A stretch of 64,000 nucleotides of DNA from Branchinecta lynchi (GCA_023053575.1 JAKZAP010000004.1:20517675-20581674), one strand, 5' to 3'. Shown: positions 31,501 to 43,560, counted from the stretch's first letter. Numbers and translations are program-made. Notes: generated by a model not told the origin, from the sequence alone.

Positions 31501-32529
31501 CAGTGTTACAGACAAATTCAGGCTTGACATGTTATAACCAGAAGGCTTTCAGAATAACTGTTCGAAAGTCGCACAGCCTAGCGGATAAGACCAACAACAA
31601 CCCAGTCTGAGCATCCTTGATTGTCAGAACAAACCAATCACAGGTCAGGCAACCCCACAGACAATGTTTTTTTTTCTTTTTACTTTATTTTAAAAAGATA
31701 GCCAACAGGCCGTTGCAATTGTTATACCTTGCAAGAACAACTAAATACAAAAAAGGCAAATGTCAGCAGAAGGCACTAATTGCACCGAAAAAGGCACACG
31801 GGCCTCAATCATTGCGGTACAGACAGGACAACTAGGATAGCGTGACGCGAAAATTCGTGATTGAAGGGAAAGAAACGAACAACGGCGGACTTCATGAAGA
31901 GAAGGAATGCCTTCACAAACAAACATAGCCGAAGCATGACTGTGCCAATAAGAATTTCAACAGATTTCTGAAGATTTCTTACCCGTCCCCAGAAAACTAA
32001 ACCGTAAGTGGAACGGGAAGTCGGGACTAGGCAGTCGTAGTAAAAGTGAAGGAGGCGTAGCGATTAGATGGTCAGGAGTTTCATAACAGATACCACAATG
32101 ATGCGTAGTTTCAACAGATAATACTTAGGATGTTAGCTGTCATAGCTTCAACAGACTAGATGCTAGCTGTCACGATTCTGCAAATGTTACGCATTAAACG
32201 TTATGCACGAAAGAACAGCAGAACACCGCCGGAAAAATATCTGTTGACTTTTCTGTTTATAAACATGGTATCGGAAAAGTCAGCGAATGCTATTTCGAGG
32301 TTTTTCGGATCTTCTTGGCAATGCTTGTAGTGTTTTGCCATAACGGTGTTTTACTTTATGGAACTTCTGACAGGGTGCTGATAGTGACAAGAAGGAAAAC
32401 CGCCCGAATATAGAACGAAAGGTCACTGCATCACAACTGCATCACATTTGTTTTTGAAAAAATTTCCGACTTCTTCATCGTTTAAAGCAAACGCGAAACA
32501 GCTCAGACGAAGAAAGCACGCTATCAAAT
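31501..32529. other. Intergenic stretch, nothing identified
   Basis: No recognised gene or repeat partner. A T-rich stretch lies near 31664-31690. Confidence 0.35.
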
Positions 32530-33558
32530 ACAACCTTTGTTGTTTTCTTCAAAACAGACAGCAGTATGTTCGTTTACAAGGATTTTCTTCTAGAAAATCT
32601 CTTGTTAATTGCGGGGTTCCCCAAGGTTCCGTATTGGGTCCTACTCTTTTTTTTTATTTTTATTAATGATTTGCCTGATTTTGTTAAATCTCTGCCCAGA
32701 ATTACTGATTTTGTTTATAATGGTCCGACCCAAGTTAGCACGCCATTGTTTGCGGACGAGACAACCTTGGTGTGTGTTGCCCCTACGGAACAATTGCTCC
32801 TGTCAACATTGGACGCAGCAATGAGAAAGATATGCCAATGGTTAAAAATAAACCACCTTGACTTGAATATAGGTAAGTCAAATTTTGTTATTTTCTCTCG
32901 ATCTCCAAATTTTTATCCTTGGATCACGGAAATAGTATCAGAGCGGGGAAGCATTAAACGTGCAAGGTTCGTGAAGTACCTAGGAATTAATGTTGATGAA
33001 ACCCTATCATTTAAAGACCATGTGAAGTCAGTTTCTAAAACATTGCCGCATAACCTAGGTATCATGCGTAAATTAAAACACATTTTCCCCCCTTATGTTC
33101 TATGGTTGTTGTTTTTCCCTGATTCACCCTTATATTTTATATTGTTCGTCAATATGGCTTGGCACTTTCCCTTCGGTACTTCGTCCAATCCGTGTGATTC
33201 AGAATAACGCTGTTAGAGGTTTTTGTGATGTTGGGAACCGGGAGTCCATGAGGTCAGTTTACAGAGAAATAAATGTAATGCCAGCAGCTGGATTACGCGA
33301 ATTTTATACGTTGATTTTTATATATAAGTAGAATATTTTATGAGAGGTCAGATGTTCATCAACACAATACTCGGATACGAGGAAATATTGAGGTTCCTCG
33401 GCTAGTTACAAGTAGGTCTTCCTTCTCCATTATTTACAGAGCTTCCAAGTTGTGGAATAAACTAAGTAAAGGTATTAAGGAAATATGTAATTTTAACCAG
33501 TTTAAGTCGGATCTACGTACGGAGTTGCTCAGCAGGTATACCTTCGAAACTGATTAAA
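32530..33558 (+). pseudogene. Non-LTR retrotransposon (LINE) reverse transcriptase fragment, broken
   Basis: Reverse-transcriptase motifs appear in order: NCGVPQGSVLGP (32609-32644), INDLP (near 32662), LFADET (32746-32763), LNIGKSNFVIFS (32866-32901), VKYLGINVDETLSF (32974 on). A second frame then gives SLIHPYILYCSSIW and a third KLWNKLSKGIKE near the 3' end. This is the usual layout of the C-terminal half of a CR1/Jockey-like ORF2. Frames change in a T-run near 32648, around 33100, and after the stop near 33330. The catalytic FADD is FADE. The 5' part is missing, as expected for a truncated insertion. The copy is dead. Confidence 0.85.
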
Positions 33559-33785
33559 TAATTTTTTCTTTCAGGTTTGTTTTATGTAAGATTTATATCA
33601 TTTTCGTTTGTTGTGTTTTGTTGTTTGGGGGTCACGTAAGGTAATGTTTTTGTTTTGTTTTGGTATCGGTACATGGTCTCATTCTCCATACTCTCTCTTC
33701 TCTTTTTTTTTTGTACCTCCTACAAGTTAGCACAGCCTCGCAAGCCCCGCTTTTGTTGTGCTATTGAAAACAAAATGTTAATTTT

Positions 33786-33820
33786 CAATAAAACTATTCT
33801 ACTACTACTACTACTACTAC
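33786..33820 (+). mobile_element. 3' tail of the LINE fragment, (CTA)n
   Basis: CAATAAAACTATT followed by CTA repeats, about 230 bp after the last reverse-transcriptase codons and on the same strand. The tail probably belongs to that insertion. Confidence 0.55.
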
Positions 33821-34319
33821 TTGGTAAGTTCAGGGCTGAAGCAAGAAAACTGGACCGTACTGATGAACGACCAGCTCAGAGGCGAAGTCTCACAAGGTCC
33901 AGTTTATAAAATGAAATTACTGGGCCGAAGATCTGAAATTCTATACCAAGCAACAAGAAGCCGCTAACAACAGACTGAACCGTTTCCTGCAAGGAATGCG
34001 AAATCATCCTAACTTATACAGATGGCGTTTTCTATTTTCTCTACGCCTAGCTTATGTTTTTTCTTTTCTTCTTCTTGGTATATAAAACATAAGTGGCGGG
34101 ATACCGATAACTTCGTAAAACGTCTCCGTCCGTACGTCTGTTACCACGATAACTCAAGAAGGGAGCGAGATACTTTTGCCAAACTTGGCGTGATAATTCT
34201 TTGCGTCAAAGTACAGTTGAAGTTGGTCAATCGTTCGGGTTTCAATAAGGGTCAAAAGAAATAATTGTTAAAGACTACGAGACAATCGATTTTAAGGTCA
34301 GGAGACAAGATGAAACCAT

Positions 34320-34714
34320 AGTTGCGTTTTCGCAGATACCATGGTATCTGATACCGCGGTCTAAACTCGTTTTTGCAGTTATCGTGGTATCTGATACCAC
34401 GGTCAAAAGGCGTTTTTGCAGTTATCGTGGTATCTGGCCAGTTATCTTGATATCAGATACTACGGTCCGACCGTGGTAACTGGTCGTGGTATCTGAGAGT
34501 CATCTCACTTTCATCAAATTTTATCAGATTGGTGAGAGAGAAGTTTAGCACTTAGTGAAGTAACTGGATATCTGTTGTTCTTTTGGGATGACTTCGAAAA
34601 GTGCAATATCGGCAATAGCACCGTGTATCAGATAACACGGTAACTGCAAAAACGACTAATTGCAGATCCAGTTACCGTGGTAACAGATACCATGGTATCA
34701 GCAAAAACGCAACT
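34320..34714. mobile_element. 395-bp MITE with palindromic subrepeats
   Basis: Ends AGTTGCGTTTTCGC and the inverse GCAAAAACGCAACT. The flanking trinucleotide CAT (34317-34319 and 34715-34717) may be the target duplication. The interior repeats GATACCATGGTATC-like palindromes and TTTTTGCAGTTATCGTGG. Confidence 0.7.
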
Positions 34715-35029
34715 CATATATGTACTTTATATTCTTGCCGAACAAGTAGCTCACCCCGAATCGGGCCAAAACAGGAAATATGGTAAAAGTTTATTTCTGA
34801 AGTTTACTAGACGTTTAATCTAAGGAGACATGCTGAATCCGTTTTTCAACTTTTTTGTATTGCCGGACAAGTAGTTTTAGTGTTTATTTTTCGATTACAG
34901 ATGTGGTATATGGTAAAAAGCATGCTGAATCCATACCTGCACTTTATTTTCTTGCTCGACTAACACTTCACCGGAATCAGGCCAATAACGGGATTTTGCA
35001 GAAGTAGAAGTTTTTTTTTTTGATTTGGT

Positions 35030-35130
35030 GGTGCTAAACGGATAAGTCAGCTGCATTTTATAGAGCTATATTTCGGCTCTTATTGGCAAGGGTTCTCTTC
35101 AGGCTTAAGCCGCTCAAGCTGGAAAATTGA
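35030..35130 (-). repeat. Hammerhead-like repeat copy
   Basis: On the - strand: CCTGAAGAGAACCCTTGCC, then GAGCCGAAATATAGC and GCAGCTGACTTATCCG. It is the same order as at 18.6 kb. TTCAGCCCAAGCTGACTGCG at 35398 is a further shared block. Confidence 0.6.
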
Positions 35131-35775
35131 CTTGTGGAAAAACAATTAAAGATTCTTCCTTAAATATCTGACTTTATGAACTTGTTCTCTGAAAATTGGT
35201 TGGAGTTAAAGCTGGTGCTATGATTTCATTCTGGATATTGTTTGTTTTTCGATTGAGTCGTCGAAAGGGTAGAGATTCTTCTGCATTTTGGTTTTCGAGT
35301 CACCTGTCTCTTTTAATTCTTTCCAGCTAAGATGGTTACTTGTCGGGGGCATGTATGGGCGATTTGAAGTTCCGTACTGCGGTGAATAGATAGTCCTTCA
35401 GCCCAAGCTGACTGCGACACATTGACACATTGTAGACGTAATTTTTATGGCACTTGCCCGTCGGCAAAGTGCCGTATAGCGATCGCAAGAAGTCAATCAG
35501 AGCTCCTTGAAATGGGCCTAGACGTTACATACTGAATCTATCTTTTCTTGGTTTTTGCAAAGGAAACCCCGAACGGATCCCGTTGGATGGATCCCCCACC
35601 AAAAACACCACTATCATTTTCAAAGATTGTCAAGCTGTTGATTAGCGATAGCCTAAATAATATGCTAAGGGGGTCTGGTGAAGACCGCAGATCTGCAAGA
35701 TCCGATTGTCTGGATGAAGGAGTCCAATAAATATTCCCTTTTGAGATCCCATCGAAACCTTTGATCTTGTTCATA

Positions 35776-36411
35776 TTGCAGGAATGAATACTGCCACCCA
35801 TTACAGTTAGGTGGTCTCGGACTGAGTCAATTACAGTGAATAAATAGCTTTGCTCTTAAATAAAACACCGAACTAAAAAAAGGGATACTTTTAAATTCTT
35901 GGATACCTACTCAACTCTTTCGCCAGATTTGGTTAAGGTTATCAAGCGAAGACACGCGATGTCATTCACAATCAATGATGATTGCTATCCTGACCGACCC
36001 ACGATCACCATCATCGCCATAAGGTACTCGGACTCGCTGACATTTAACTTCAAGAATTCTAGGCTACATTCAAATTAAATAGATGTGCTTTGGTTATTTC
36101 CGAGCTCAATGGTATGGATTAGGTGTTATTGTGACCGATTGCAATGCCATCAGTATCATTTACAACGCAGAAAATACTACTATTGAGCGACTGGCATCAT
36201 TAAGAAGACCCCAACGGCGGAGAAATAATGTTATTACTCACTGTAACTGAAGGCGTTTCTGTGTCGGCGGTAATGTAGCAGGAAAGAAGTCATTTCGAGA
36301 AAGGGGCTATAATGATTTAGCTGTCTCTCTCGATTTCGAGGGCATCCCACTGCAGCAATTTCTTTCTGATTTTCTTCCACCTTGATCTACCAAGATTTAG
36401 TCTCTAGCCTT
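35776..36411. other. Intergenic stretch, nothing identified
   Basis: No recognised gene. CTCGATTTCGAGGGCATCCC at 36331 resembles the phrase just before the other TTAA MITE (38730). Confidence 0.35.
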
Positions 36412-36415
36412 AAAG

Positions 36416-36770
36416 GACATGTCTTACCTATAATAATAACGCAACCTACTTCCACAATCACTCTATAAAGTTCCAAACCCGGAGACCCCAATTTCGTATG
36501 GTACATTCTAACCCCTCTAACAGAACCACAATAATTTTCTCACTTGCCGTGTTTTGCTACCTTCGATATGTACCACGCTGTCCACGGCGAGAAGTTTTCC
36601 ATCAGAAAAAACGGTTACGTAAATTGTTTCCCTGTTTTCGCAAGTCAACGGGTCTCGGAAATGGCCTAAAACAGCCCAAACAGTGGGTTATTTGTTGAAA
36701 GCCCGGCCTAGTTTTAAAGTATTCAAATATTTTAAAATACTGTAAGTTGAAGAGTAGTGCGAGGGGTCCT
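36416..36770. mobile_element. TTAA-flanked MITE, copy 1 (piggyBac/Kolobok-like)
   Basis: Flanked by TTAA at 36412-36415 and 36771-36774. The ends are AGGACATGTC and GAGGGGTCCT. The 355-bp body matches 38754-39096 (ACGCAACCTACTTCCACAAT, TCACTTGCCGTGTT, TATTTTAAAATACTGTAAG). No coding sequence. Confidence 0.8.
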
Positions 36771-37006
36771 TTAAGATCTATCTTGACCAACAGGACACCA
36801 TACTATTTGCACCGCCCCTAGTAAACTTGTGTAAATAAACACTAAATCACAAGGATCGCGTGTGGAACATCAAATTCATCCTTACCAGTACCAGATCCTG
36901 GCTGACCAAGTTAATTCATATCAAACGTCATCCACTTACTTCTATCCCTTATTTGAAGAATTACCTGGCGCAAAACAAAGACGAAAGGCGCAAGTATATG
37001 GGACAG

Positions 37007-37495
37007 AAAAACGCTTTCGCAAATTGCTAAAGCTATTTGGGTTAACCTGGTAGCGCAAATAAATTCACGAAAGAAGCAAATGAAAACTGAGCTCGGAAGC
37101 TGGCGCAAAAATTTCACACATTTGGTAATTGTAGAGGCTGGAAAGAAACGATGGGAATTGCATGCATATATTTTCGTCACGGGAGGGGGGGGGGGGGACA
37201 AATGGCAAGGCATCCTGTATCAAGATATCTAAAAACAACGGAAAGCAATACCTATTATCAGAAAAACGCTTTCGCAAATTGCTAACGCTATTTGGGTTAA
37301 CCTGGTAGCGCAAATAAATCCACGAAAGAAGCAACTGAGCTCGGAAGCTGGCGCAAAAATTTCACACATTTGGTAACTGTAGAGGCTGGAAAGAAACGAT
37401 GGGAATTGCATGCATATATTTCCGTCACGGGAGGGGGGGGGGGGGGAAATGGCAAGGCATCCTGTGATATCTAAAAACAACGGAAAGCAATATTT
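37007..37495. repeat. Direct tandem duplication, two ~250-bp units
   Basis: GAAAAACGCTTTCGCAAATTG recurs about 254 bp apart (37007 and 37261), with the following GTTAACCTGGTAGCGCAAAT, GAGCTCGGAAGCTGGCGC and CATGCATATAT blocks in each. Each unit has a long G-run after CGTCACGGGAG. Open frames on both strands here are mirrored in both units and look non-coding. Confidence 0.85.
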
Positions 37496-38465
37496 ATTCT
37501 CTTTAGTTGAGAATAAAGGGGAAATAGATGAAGGCGCATATGTGAAGGCTCAACTGCAAGACGAGAAAGGAGACGACGTCAAAATTACTGATGATAATTA
37601 AGAATTGTACTAGAAGTTAATTGTTGTTTTTTTCAACTAAAATGTTGCTACGCTACCGAAGTTCCAGACCACTACCAAAACTAAAATAATCATACCAGTT
37701 CATTGGTTAAACCATTTCATTCAGCGCCAAACGCTCGACGTTAAAACACTGTTTTGTATATGAAATGGATTTCACGAACATACGTGCTCAACTTAACAGT
37801 GCACAAACATGTAAACATCCCTAAAACTAGTCAACAAAAAGGATTAACAAATTCCGACATCCTCTTCTTCGCAACCGCAAAGACAGAGTATTAGGGCTCC
37901 TCTTATTCCTATCAAAGCTTGATTTCCATGATGCAGTAAGCAATTAACCCTCAGTAAATCACAGTTTCCAAGCACACTTTACATCTTCCGTGACAGTTGG
38001 CACCTTTTGGGTACTTTCAGTACACCTTTTACGTACAGCAAGTAAATAATGCCCATTTAAATTTTAAATGGGCCACGATGGATAAAATTCCCTAATAGAA
38101 AAGGGTTTCTTTCAAAACATGCTCTTATCCAAGTAGGTTAGAACCCACAATATCACACGAATAGCGAGGCACATAACGTCAGCGTCGCAAGAAAGTAATG
38201 TGCTCAAGCGGAACCCAGTTGGTTGAAGAAGTTGGCAACACTGGAGCATGGGGAGTGATATTCCCTCAGAAGTGCGAGTTACCAAAAAAATACATAGCTG
38301 TCCCACTGGAAAGCTACGTGATTGAATTGTAGAGGCCCATTTACTGCACTTGTGTTATTAATATGTTATTAAATGAAACTAAAAATTTGAGGCTAGAAGA
38401 GGGTGAATAGGACATGCGATCTAACAGGGTCCAATAATTTCTAGCTGAACTCAAGACCGCCAATA
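37496..38465. other. Intergenic stretch, nothing identified
   Basis: No recognised gene or repeat. Confidence 0.35.
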
Positions 38466-38750
38466 TGAGAATGAGCGAAATCAAAACAGTATCACACAAC
38501 CGGAACGCTTCCAGAATGTTCCACATGCAAGAAAGGGTCCAGCGCTTGTATCACTTCTATCTGGATTTGAAGTCGATACCCTTTGAGACCAGGCGTCAAA
38601 ATAAACTCTTGACTTTGAACTCCCACATCTTTCATAACTTGCCCGTAATAATAGGGCACTTGAAAATCGAAACATTGCCAGAATGCTACACGTACGAGAA
38701 AAGGATTCGCGCTTTTATTACTTTCATCTCGATTTCGAGTCGGTATCCCT
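38466..38750. repeat. Diverged pair of ~100-bp direct repeats
   Basis: CCAGAATGTTCCACATGCAAG (38512) and CCAGAATGCTACACGTACGAG (38678) are followed in both by GCGCTT, TATCACTTCTATCTGGATTT or its variant, and GAGTCGRTA. Confidence 0.5.
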
Positions 38751-38753
38751 TAA

Positions 38754-39096
38754 AGGACCTATCTTACCTATAATACTAACGCAACCTACTTCCACAATCC
38801 TTCCATATATTTCTAAACCCGAAGACCCCAATTTCGTACGGTACATTCTGACCCTTCTAACTAAACACCGCTGATTTTCTCACTTGCCGTGTTCTGCTAC
38901 CTTCGATGTGTATCACGCTGTCGACGGTTGCTGTACGTCAGTGTAAGTCCCCGTTTTCGCTGTAAGTCAAAGTGTCTCGGAAGAGGCTTCAAACAGCCAA
39001 AACCGTGGTTGATTTGTTGAAAGCACAGCCAAGTTTCAAAGTATTCAAATATTTTAAAATACTGTAAGTTGAATAGTAAATAGTGCGAGAGGTCCT
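38754..39096. mobile_element. TTAA-flanked MITE, copy 2
   Basis: TTAA at 38750-38753 and 39097-39100; ends AGGACCTATC and GAGAGGTCCT. It is the homologue of 36416-36770 in the same orientation, with small indels. Confidence 0.8.
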
Positions 39097-39100
39097 TTAA

Positions 39101-40063
39101 GGCGGAGTTGCTTTTACCAAACCCGTATTTTATATAACCTGCCGATAATATCATTCTTCTAACAAACTGGCCCGCCAGAATCCACTCAATACCAAACAAA
39201 TCAAATTTATACCGACATCTTTAAGACAGGCTACCAACTTCATGATTCGTACAAAGAGCGCAAGCCGTCTAGAAACGCACCTGCTATTTACCGCCACCAT
39301 ATCTGGTTTTGATATCAAAATATTCTCCTTTCTAACTGACGCAGGTAGTGTTTAAAGAAAAAACGCAACGCCCCGCTAAACTGAACGGGTGGATGTTTGT
39401 AAAAGCCAATAATTGCAGATGATGTTCATTTGAATTCAAGAAAACATTTTCGTAATATGTCATTCCGCAACGGTAATAGTCAAAATAGGCGCAACGTGTG
39501 ATTAACGCCGATAAACGCGCGCATAAAAAGCTCGCTCGTCGTAACTAATAACTATCAGCGCATCGGATTGAGTGCAAACTGCCTCCAACTGCCATATTTG
39601 CTTAGTGTATACACTTTGAAAAGCACGAGCGAGCAATTTCCAAGGGTAGCACTGAAGCGCCGTAGATGGGATAAGTGGCGGGGCAGGCGCGATGCCGTGC
39701 CTATGGCAAAACCGTCGGAGATCACGCGATGTGACCAGGGCTTTATGCGAGATATACATTAAAGCGCAATTAGATACGCCGGTTCCGATTAATTCTAAGG
39801 ATTTCCGACTGGAGACGCAGTCTCAATGAAAATTTAAGTGGTTATTTGAAAGCCAGACAGTTGTCCGTGGAAGGTCATAACAACTCGCGATTTTCGAAGT
39901 GAGCGCTCTTAGGGGACTGGTACTGTAACTACTTCTGATGAGATTTTGAACAGATTTTGTTATATTTATGTGATTATTACTATTAGCTTGAAATGGTTTT
40001 CTTCTATTTAGCTTTTACATACTCCTTGAGCCCATGCTGGCTTGGAAACGTATATATTCTTAA
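39101..40063. other. Intergenic stretch, nothing identified
   Basis: Open frames overlap on both strands at 39502-39762 but show no recognisable domain. Confidence 0.35.
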
Positions 40064-40240
40064 AATGGATAAAAATGGAAACGTCAGCTACGATGCTTTG
40101 GCAGCGATATTTCGGCCCTTCTTGGCAAGGGTCCTCGTCGCTTTCTTGGCAAGGGTCCATGTTGACAGCCTGACGAGGATCCTTGCCAATACAGGCCAAA
40201 ATATCGCTGCCAACGCATCATAGCTGACGTTTCCGTTTTT
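40064..40240. repeat. Long palindrome with two hammerhead-like arms
   Basis: GGAAACGTCAGCTACGATGC at the left is mirrored by GCATCATAGCTGACGTTTCC at the right. Each arm has a TTGGCAAGG-rich segment and a GCGATATTT word. The + arm reads CTGACGAGGATCCTTGCC then CAGGCCAAAATATCGC. It is a head-to-head pair of the repeat seen at 18.6 kb. Confidence 0.75.
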
Positions 40241-40642
40241 ATTCACTGTACGAGCATATATTTAGCGTTTTAACCTTTCATCTAGACTGAAAACCATTTC
40301 ACAGGTTTTCAATTTTGTTTTGTGACGAGTTTACGCGTCAAACCGGAGTAGCATTTCCAATCGTACTTTAATCCCTAGCAGCGGATAATTTGTCGTGAAG
40401 TCAGGAAGAGTGAACTAAGTTACAGTAGAAAAAAGCAAGGGTGAGTCGAAGTGACACGAGCAGATTATGAAGCCAAATTAAAGCAGAACTGATAACCTAA
40501 ATTAACTCCATGAGATGAGTGCTGATTGGAAAGCCCACGTCTCCACTGTCGCTGCTTCAAGACACACACTAAAGCGCAATTAGCCACGCGAGTTCCCAAG
40601 TTGTTAATTTTAGAAATAAGTTCCGGACTTTACATTTTTTTT

Positions 40643-40662
40643 TCAATCAATCAATCAATCAA
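40643..40662. repeat. (TCAA)n microsatellite
   Basis: Five tandem TCAA units after a T-run. Confidence 0.85.
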
Positions 40663-40830
40663 GTTTAATCCGAATAGCTAAAAGCTGCTCTGAAATTGGA
40701 AATTATATATCATAGTTGAATGTTGAGTGTATTGAATCCGTTGTATATATTCGTGGTAAACTGCATTTTGTTGCTTTTTTTCTTGCTTTTTTCCCTCATA
40801 CTCTGCCCCCTATTGTGCCTGTACAGTTTT

Positions 40831-40865
40831 GGCAGGTAATAAATCTATGTCATATCATATCATAT
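40831..40865 (+). mobile_element. 3' end of a non-LTR retroposon with (CATAT)n tail
   Basis: GGCAGGTAATAAA followed by CATAT repeats; same layout as the other retroposon ends. Confidence 0.45.
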
Positions 40866-41043
40866 GGAAGTCACGACGAAAATCGAAATGGTCCTATGAG
40901 GGTTTAACAACAAACAAAAACAAAAAAGAACTTTCAGGGGGAAATTTTCCCTTTATACAGAGAAATCTTCTGAGAGGCCAGTAAGAATAAACTGCATTCG
41001 TAGAAGAAGACTATAAGCTGAATGAAGTGTATTTGACAGTGGA

Positions 41044-41072
41044 AAAACGGATAAGTCAAACTTATCCGTTTT
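41044..41072. repeat. Compact palindrome AAAACGGATAAG/CTTATCCGTTTT
   Basis: Perfect 12-bp inverted arms with a 5-bp spacer. The arms equal the ends of the 153-bp palindrome at 18543. The next block (GATTCGCAGTCAGCTTGGGC) is shared with 18.5 and 35.4 kb, so this looks like that element with its interior deleted. Confidence 0.7.
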
Positions 41073-41730
41073 GCACCGTCAAATATGATTCGCAGTCAGC
41101 TTGGGCTGAAGGAATATCTATGAATGAAGTGGATCGACTGAATCGGTAACCGAACTATTTTTCCGTCCGGCACGGAATCCGGCAATTTCTTAGAAGTTAA
41201 TAAGAAGATCCATCAAAGCAAAAATGAGGATTGGTAGTATTCCATGACCTAAACGCTGTTAGGAAAACCTGTGTGAATCCGTTAATAAACGGCAAATTAG
41301 TTTGCGCGGAATCCAGCAATTTGTTAGAACCGAATAAGAACTTAATTGATTGATGGGTCTGCTTTGACCCAACCCATCGGAGCAGAAATGAAGATGAATT
41401 ATTCTATGACCTTAGCGCTGTAAGAGAAAACTACGCCTCCGCCGTTCGAGTTTGCATAAAGTAAAGGAACACGGGTTCGAGCAGGCGGGTTTGATGCAAA
41501 CGAGCGTTCCGTAGCTGCTGCAACTCCGACTCCGTATCCTAGTCGCCAGTGGACAGTTGTCGTGTTCTTTGGCGATTGGCCAAAAGTCGACAAATAAAAG
41601 TGTAATCCGTGAGGTAGTTTCTTTCGTTTTGAATGCAATGAAAAGAAGAAAATAGTTTGTGTTTCATTATTAGTGTTATAAATTGTTCTTGGCGCTTCAG
41701 GAATCTGTTGTATGGCCGTATTAGGCTTTT
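41073..41730. other. Intergenic stretch with family A-like debris
   Basis: ATTTTTCCGTCCGGCACGG and AATCCGGCAATTTCTTAGAA (41158-41200) resemble reversed 137-bp units. No gene recognised. Confidence 0.4.
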
Positions 41731-41760
41731 CCCAATAAATTATTATTATTATTATTATAA
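41731..41760 (+). mobile_element. 3' end of a non-LTR retroposon with (ATT)n tail
   Basis: CCCAATAAATT followed by ATT units. Confidence 0.45.
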
Positions 41761-42239
41761 ATTATTATTCTAGTTCAGCGCTTCCAAGCGCACCAGTTTC
41801 TGTTAATCCCCCTATGCCTCACCGCCAGCACCTGAATCAGACATGGTAAAAACAGATCCACAGGTTAGTGAGTGGAAAACCTGTCATCTGCGTCCTAGGT
41901 AATGGAGGTTTTACATATATCTCAGCAGTAGAAAGTGAAGTGACCCACTGCCCTATGGATCCGACTTTTTACTATGTCTAAAAACGTGTTGGTTTTGAGG
42001 CAATGGGGGACTAACAGAAACTAGTCCGCTTGGAGCGCTGAACTGTAATAAGGCCAATTAGTTGAAAGTGCGTAACCAAAGGTCGACAGGTCGCCCATGA
42101 ACCCAATTCAACCTCGAAAATAAAACAACACGCTGAAGAGAAATTTTGAAAAGCCGGCATCAGTTTCCTAGTTGCAACTTTTCACTTTGTGGATTATTGT
42201 GCAAGAATATCTTGATCTGACGTCATCAATCTCATCATG

Positions 42240-43560
42240 TCGCCGTAAGTTTCTGAAGTAACAAGTGCGCAAGCGCTCAAACGTGGAGTGTGAAAGTAAA
42301 ATGCGTATCACATCTTATATACAAACAGCATTAGAACCAAGAGATGTCACATCCGCAATAGCCAAACAAGTATTGAAATAACCTAATGTGAAATCCTCCC
42401 ACTTTAAAGGCTTTTAACTGAAATAGACCGCATATAGTTGAAGTTGTGACGGAGAGGCGAAGAGGAGTCACAACTTCATTGCGAACGGCATGTCATCGAT
42501 AATATGGCAAAACAGTCAAGTTTCCAACTGTTCATTAAGAATTGAAGTACGTCGCGTGGCCTCATTTGTTGCTGTTACATCAAAATCCACATCTATACAT
42601 ATATATCCACAAGTATACAAGAGTTGTACTTGAGACCTGTCATAGACGAATTTAATCGAATTTTCGATCGTATGACAAAACAAACCAGTTTCCAACTTCA
42701 TTAAAGATTAAAGTACGACGCGTCGTCTTATTGTTGCTCTTGCACCAAAATCCTCATCCGTAGTCGTAGATATGTCTGTCCAAACATACAAGAGTTGGAC
42801 TTGAGAACTGTCATAGACAAATTTAACTCATAGGAAATCTGGGCCCAGCTGCCCATGAAGGGGGGGGGGGGGTCGGGACCCATAAAAATGCGTATCTAGA
42901 CCTATATATCCTCAAGTATACCAGCTTATTCCCAACCCTAAGATCTAAAAGCAGAAGGAGCTTCATCGCCCTATCTCCAGTTATTGTCAAGTAAAAAACA
43001 CAAAACAATGGCAGTCTAGCCCAAATTGCCCCTGAACCAAGTGGGAGTGGGTTCGGACCCCCAAAAAGAAAAAAGAGAGCCTAATGCTCACAAGCCTACC
43101 AAGTTTCAACTTGATACCTTTTGAGTATTGTCACCGGTCACCAACTTTATTTTTGGGCAATCTGTACCCTATTGCCCATGAATGGGGGAGGTACAAGTGC
43201 AACTTTAAAAGCAATTTCCCAGCCCTAGGATCTAGAAGTACAAGGAATTTCGTCGTCCTGTGCCCAGCTCTGGTCAAGTTATGAACATTATTCACTGGAC
43301 AATCTGGACCCATTTGCCCCTGAACCAGGTGGGTGTGGTGGGTAGGACCCTCAAAAGGCAAAACTAGACCCCAATACCCAGAAAGTGTACCGTGTACCCA
43401 GTTTGAGCTTGATACCTGCACTGGTTCACGAGTTATGAGCTCCACAAAAAACAGTGAAAACGAAAACGAAAGCTGAAAGCTGCTACAGCGCTTGCAAGAG
43501 TGGATTGTTTATAAATGAACACTCAACTGAAAACTTCTAGCTACGACACTAAATCTGGCA
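42240..43560. repeat. Repeat family C, copy 1
   Basis: Shares GCGCAAGCGCTCAAACGTG (42269) with 46267, and the block around 43300-43540 (CCTGAACCA, ACTAGACCCCAA, GGTTCACGAG, GAGTGGA) with 47560-47770. It includes two ~165-bp direct repeats at 42508-42830 (ACAAGAGTTG then ACTTGAGA and CTGTCATAGAC). No coding sequence. Confidence 0.6.

Larger units (their letters stand above)
34080..35775 (-). mobile_element. Repeat family A copy, degraded and interrupted
   Basis: Read on the - strand it starts AAGATCAAAGGTTTCGATGG (near 35773), continues with a GACAATCGGATCTTGCAG block and 137-bp-type units (34740-35000), and reaches the ACGGACG/ACTTATGTTTT end near 34090. It is interrupted by a MITE at 34320-34714 and by the hammerhead-like repeat at about 35030-35440. 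Confidence 0.65.

Noticed and set aside
32566..33207. 213-codon open frame as an intact gene
   Set aside because: It is a piece of a LINE reverse transcriptase with frame changes at both ends, so it is annotated as a pseudogene.
41399..41638. 79-codon - strand frame
   Set aside because: No motif, no splice-compatible neighbour, and it borders repeat debris.
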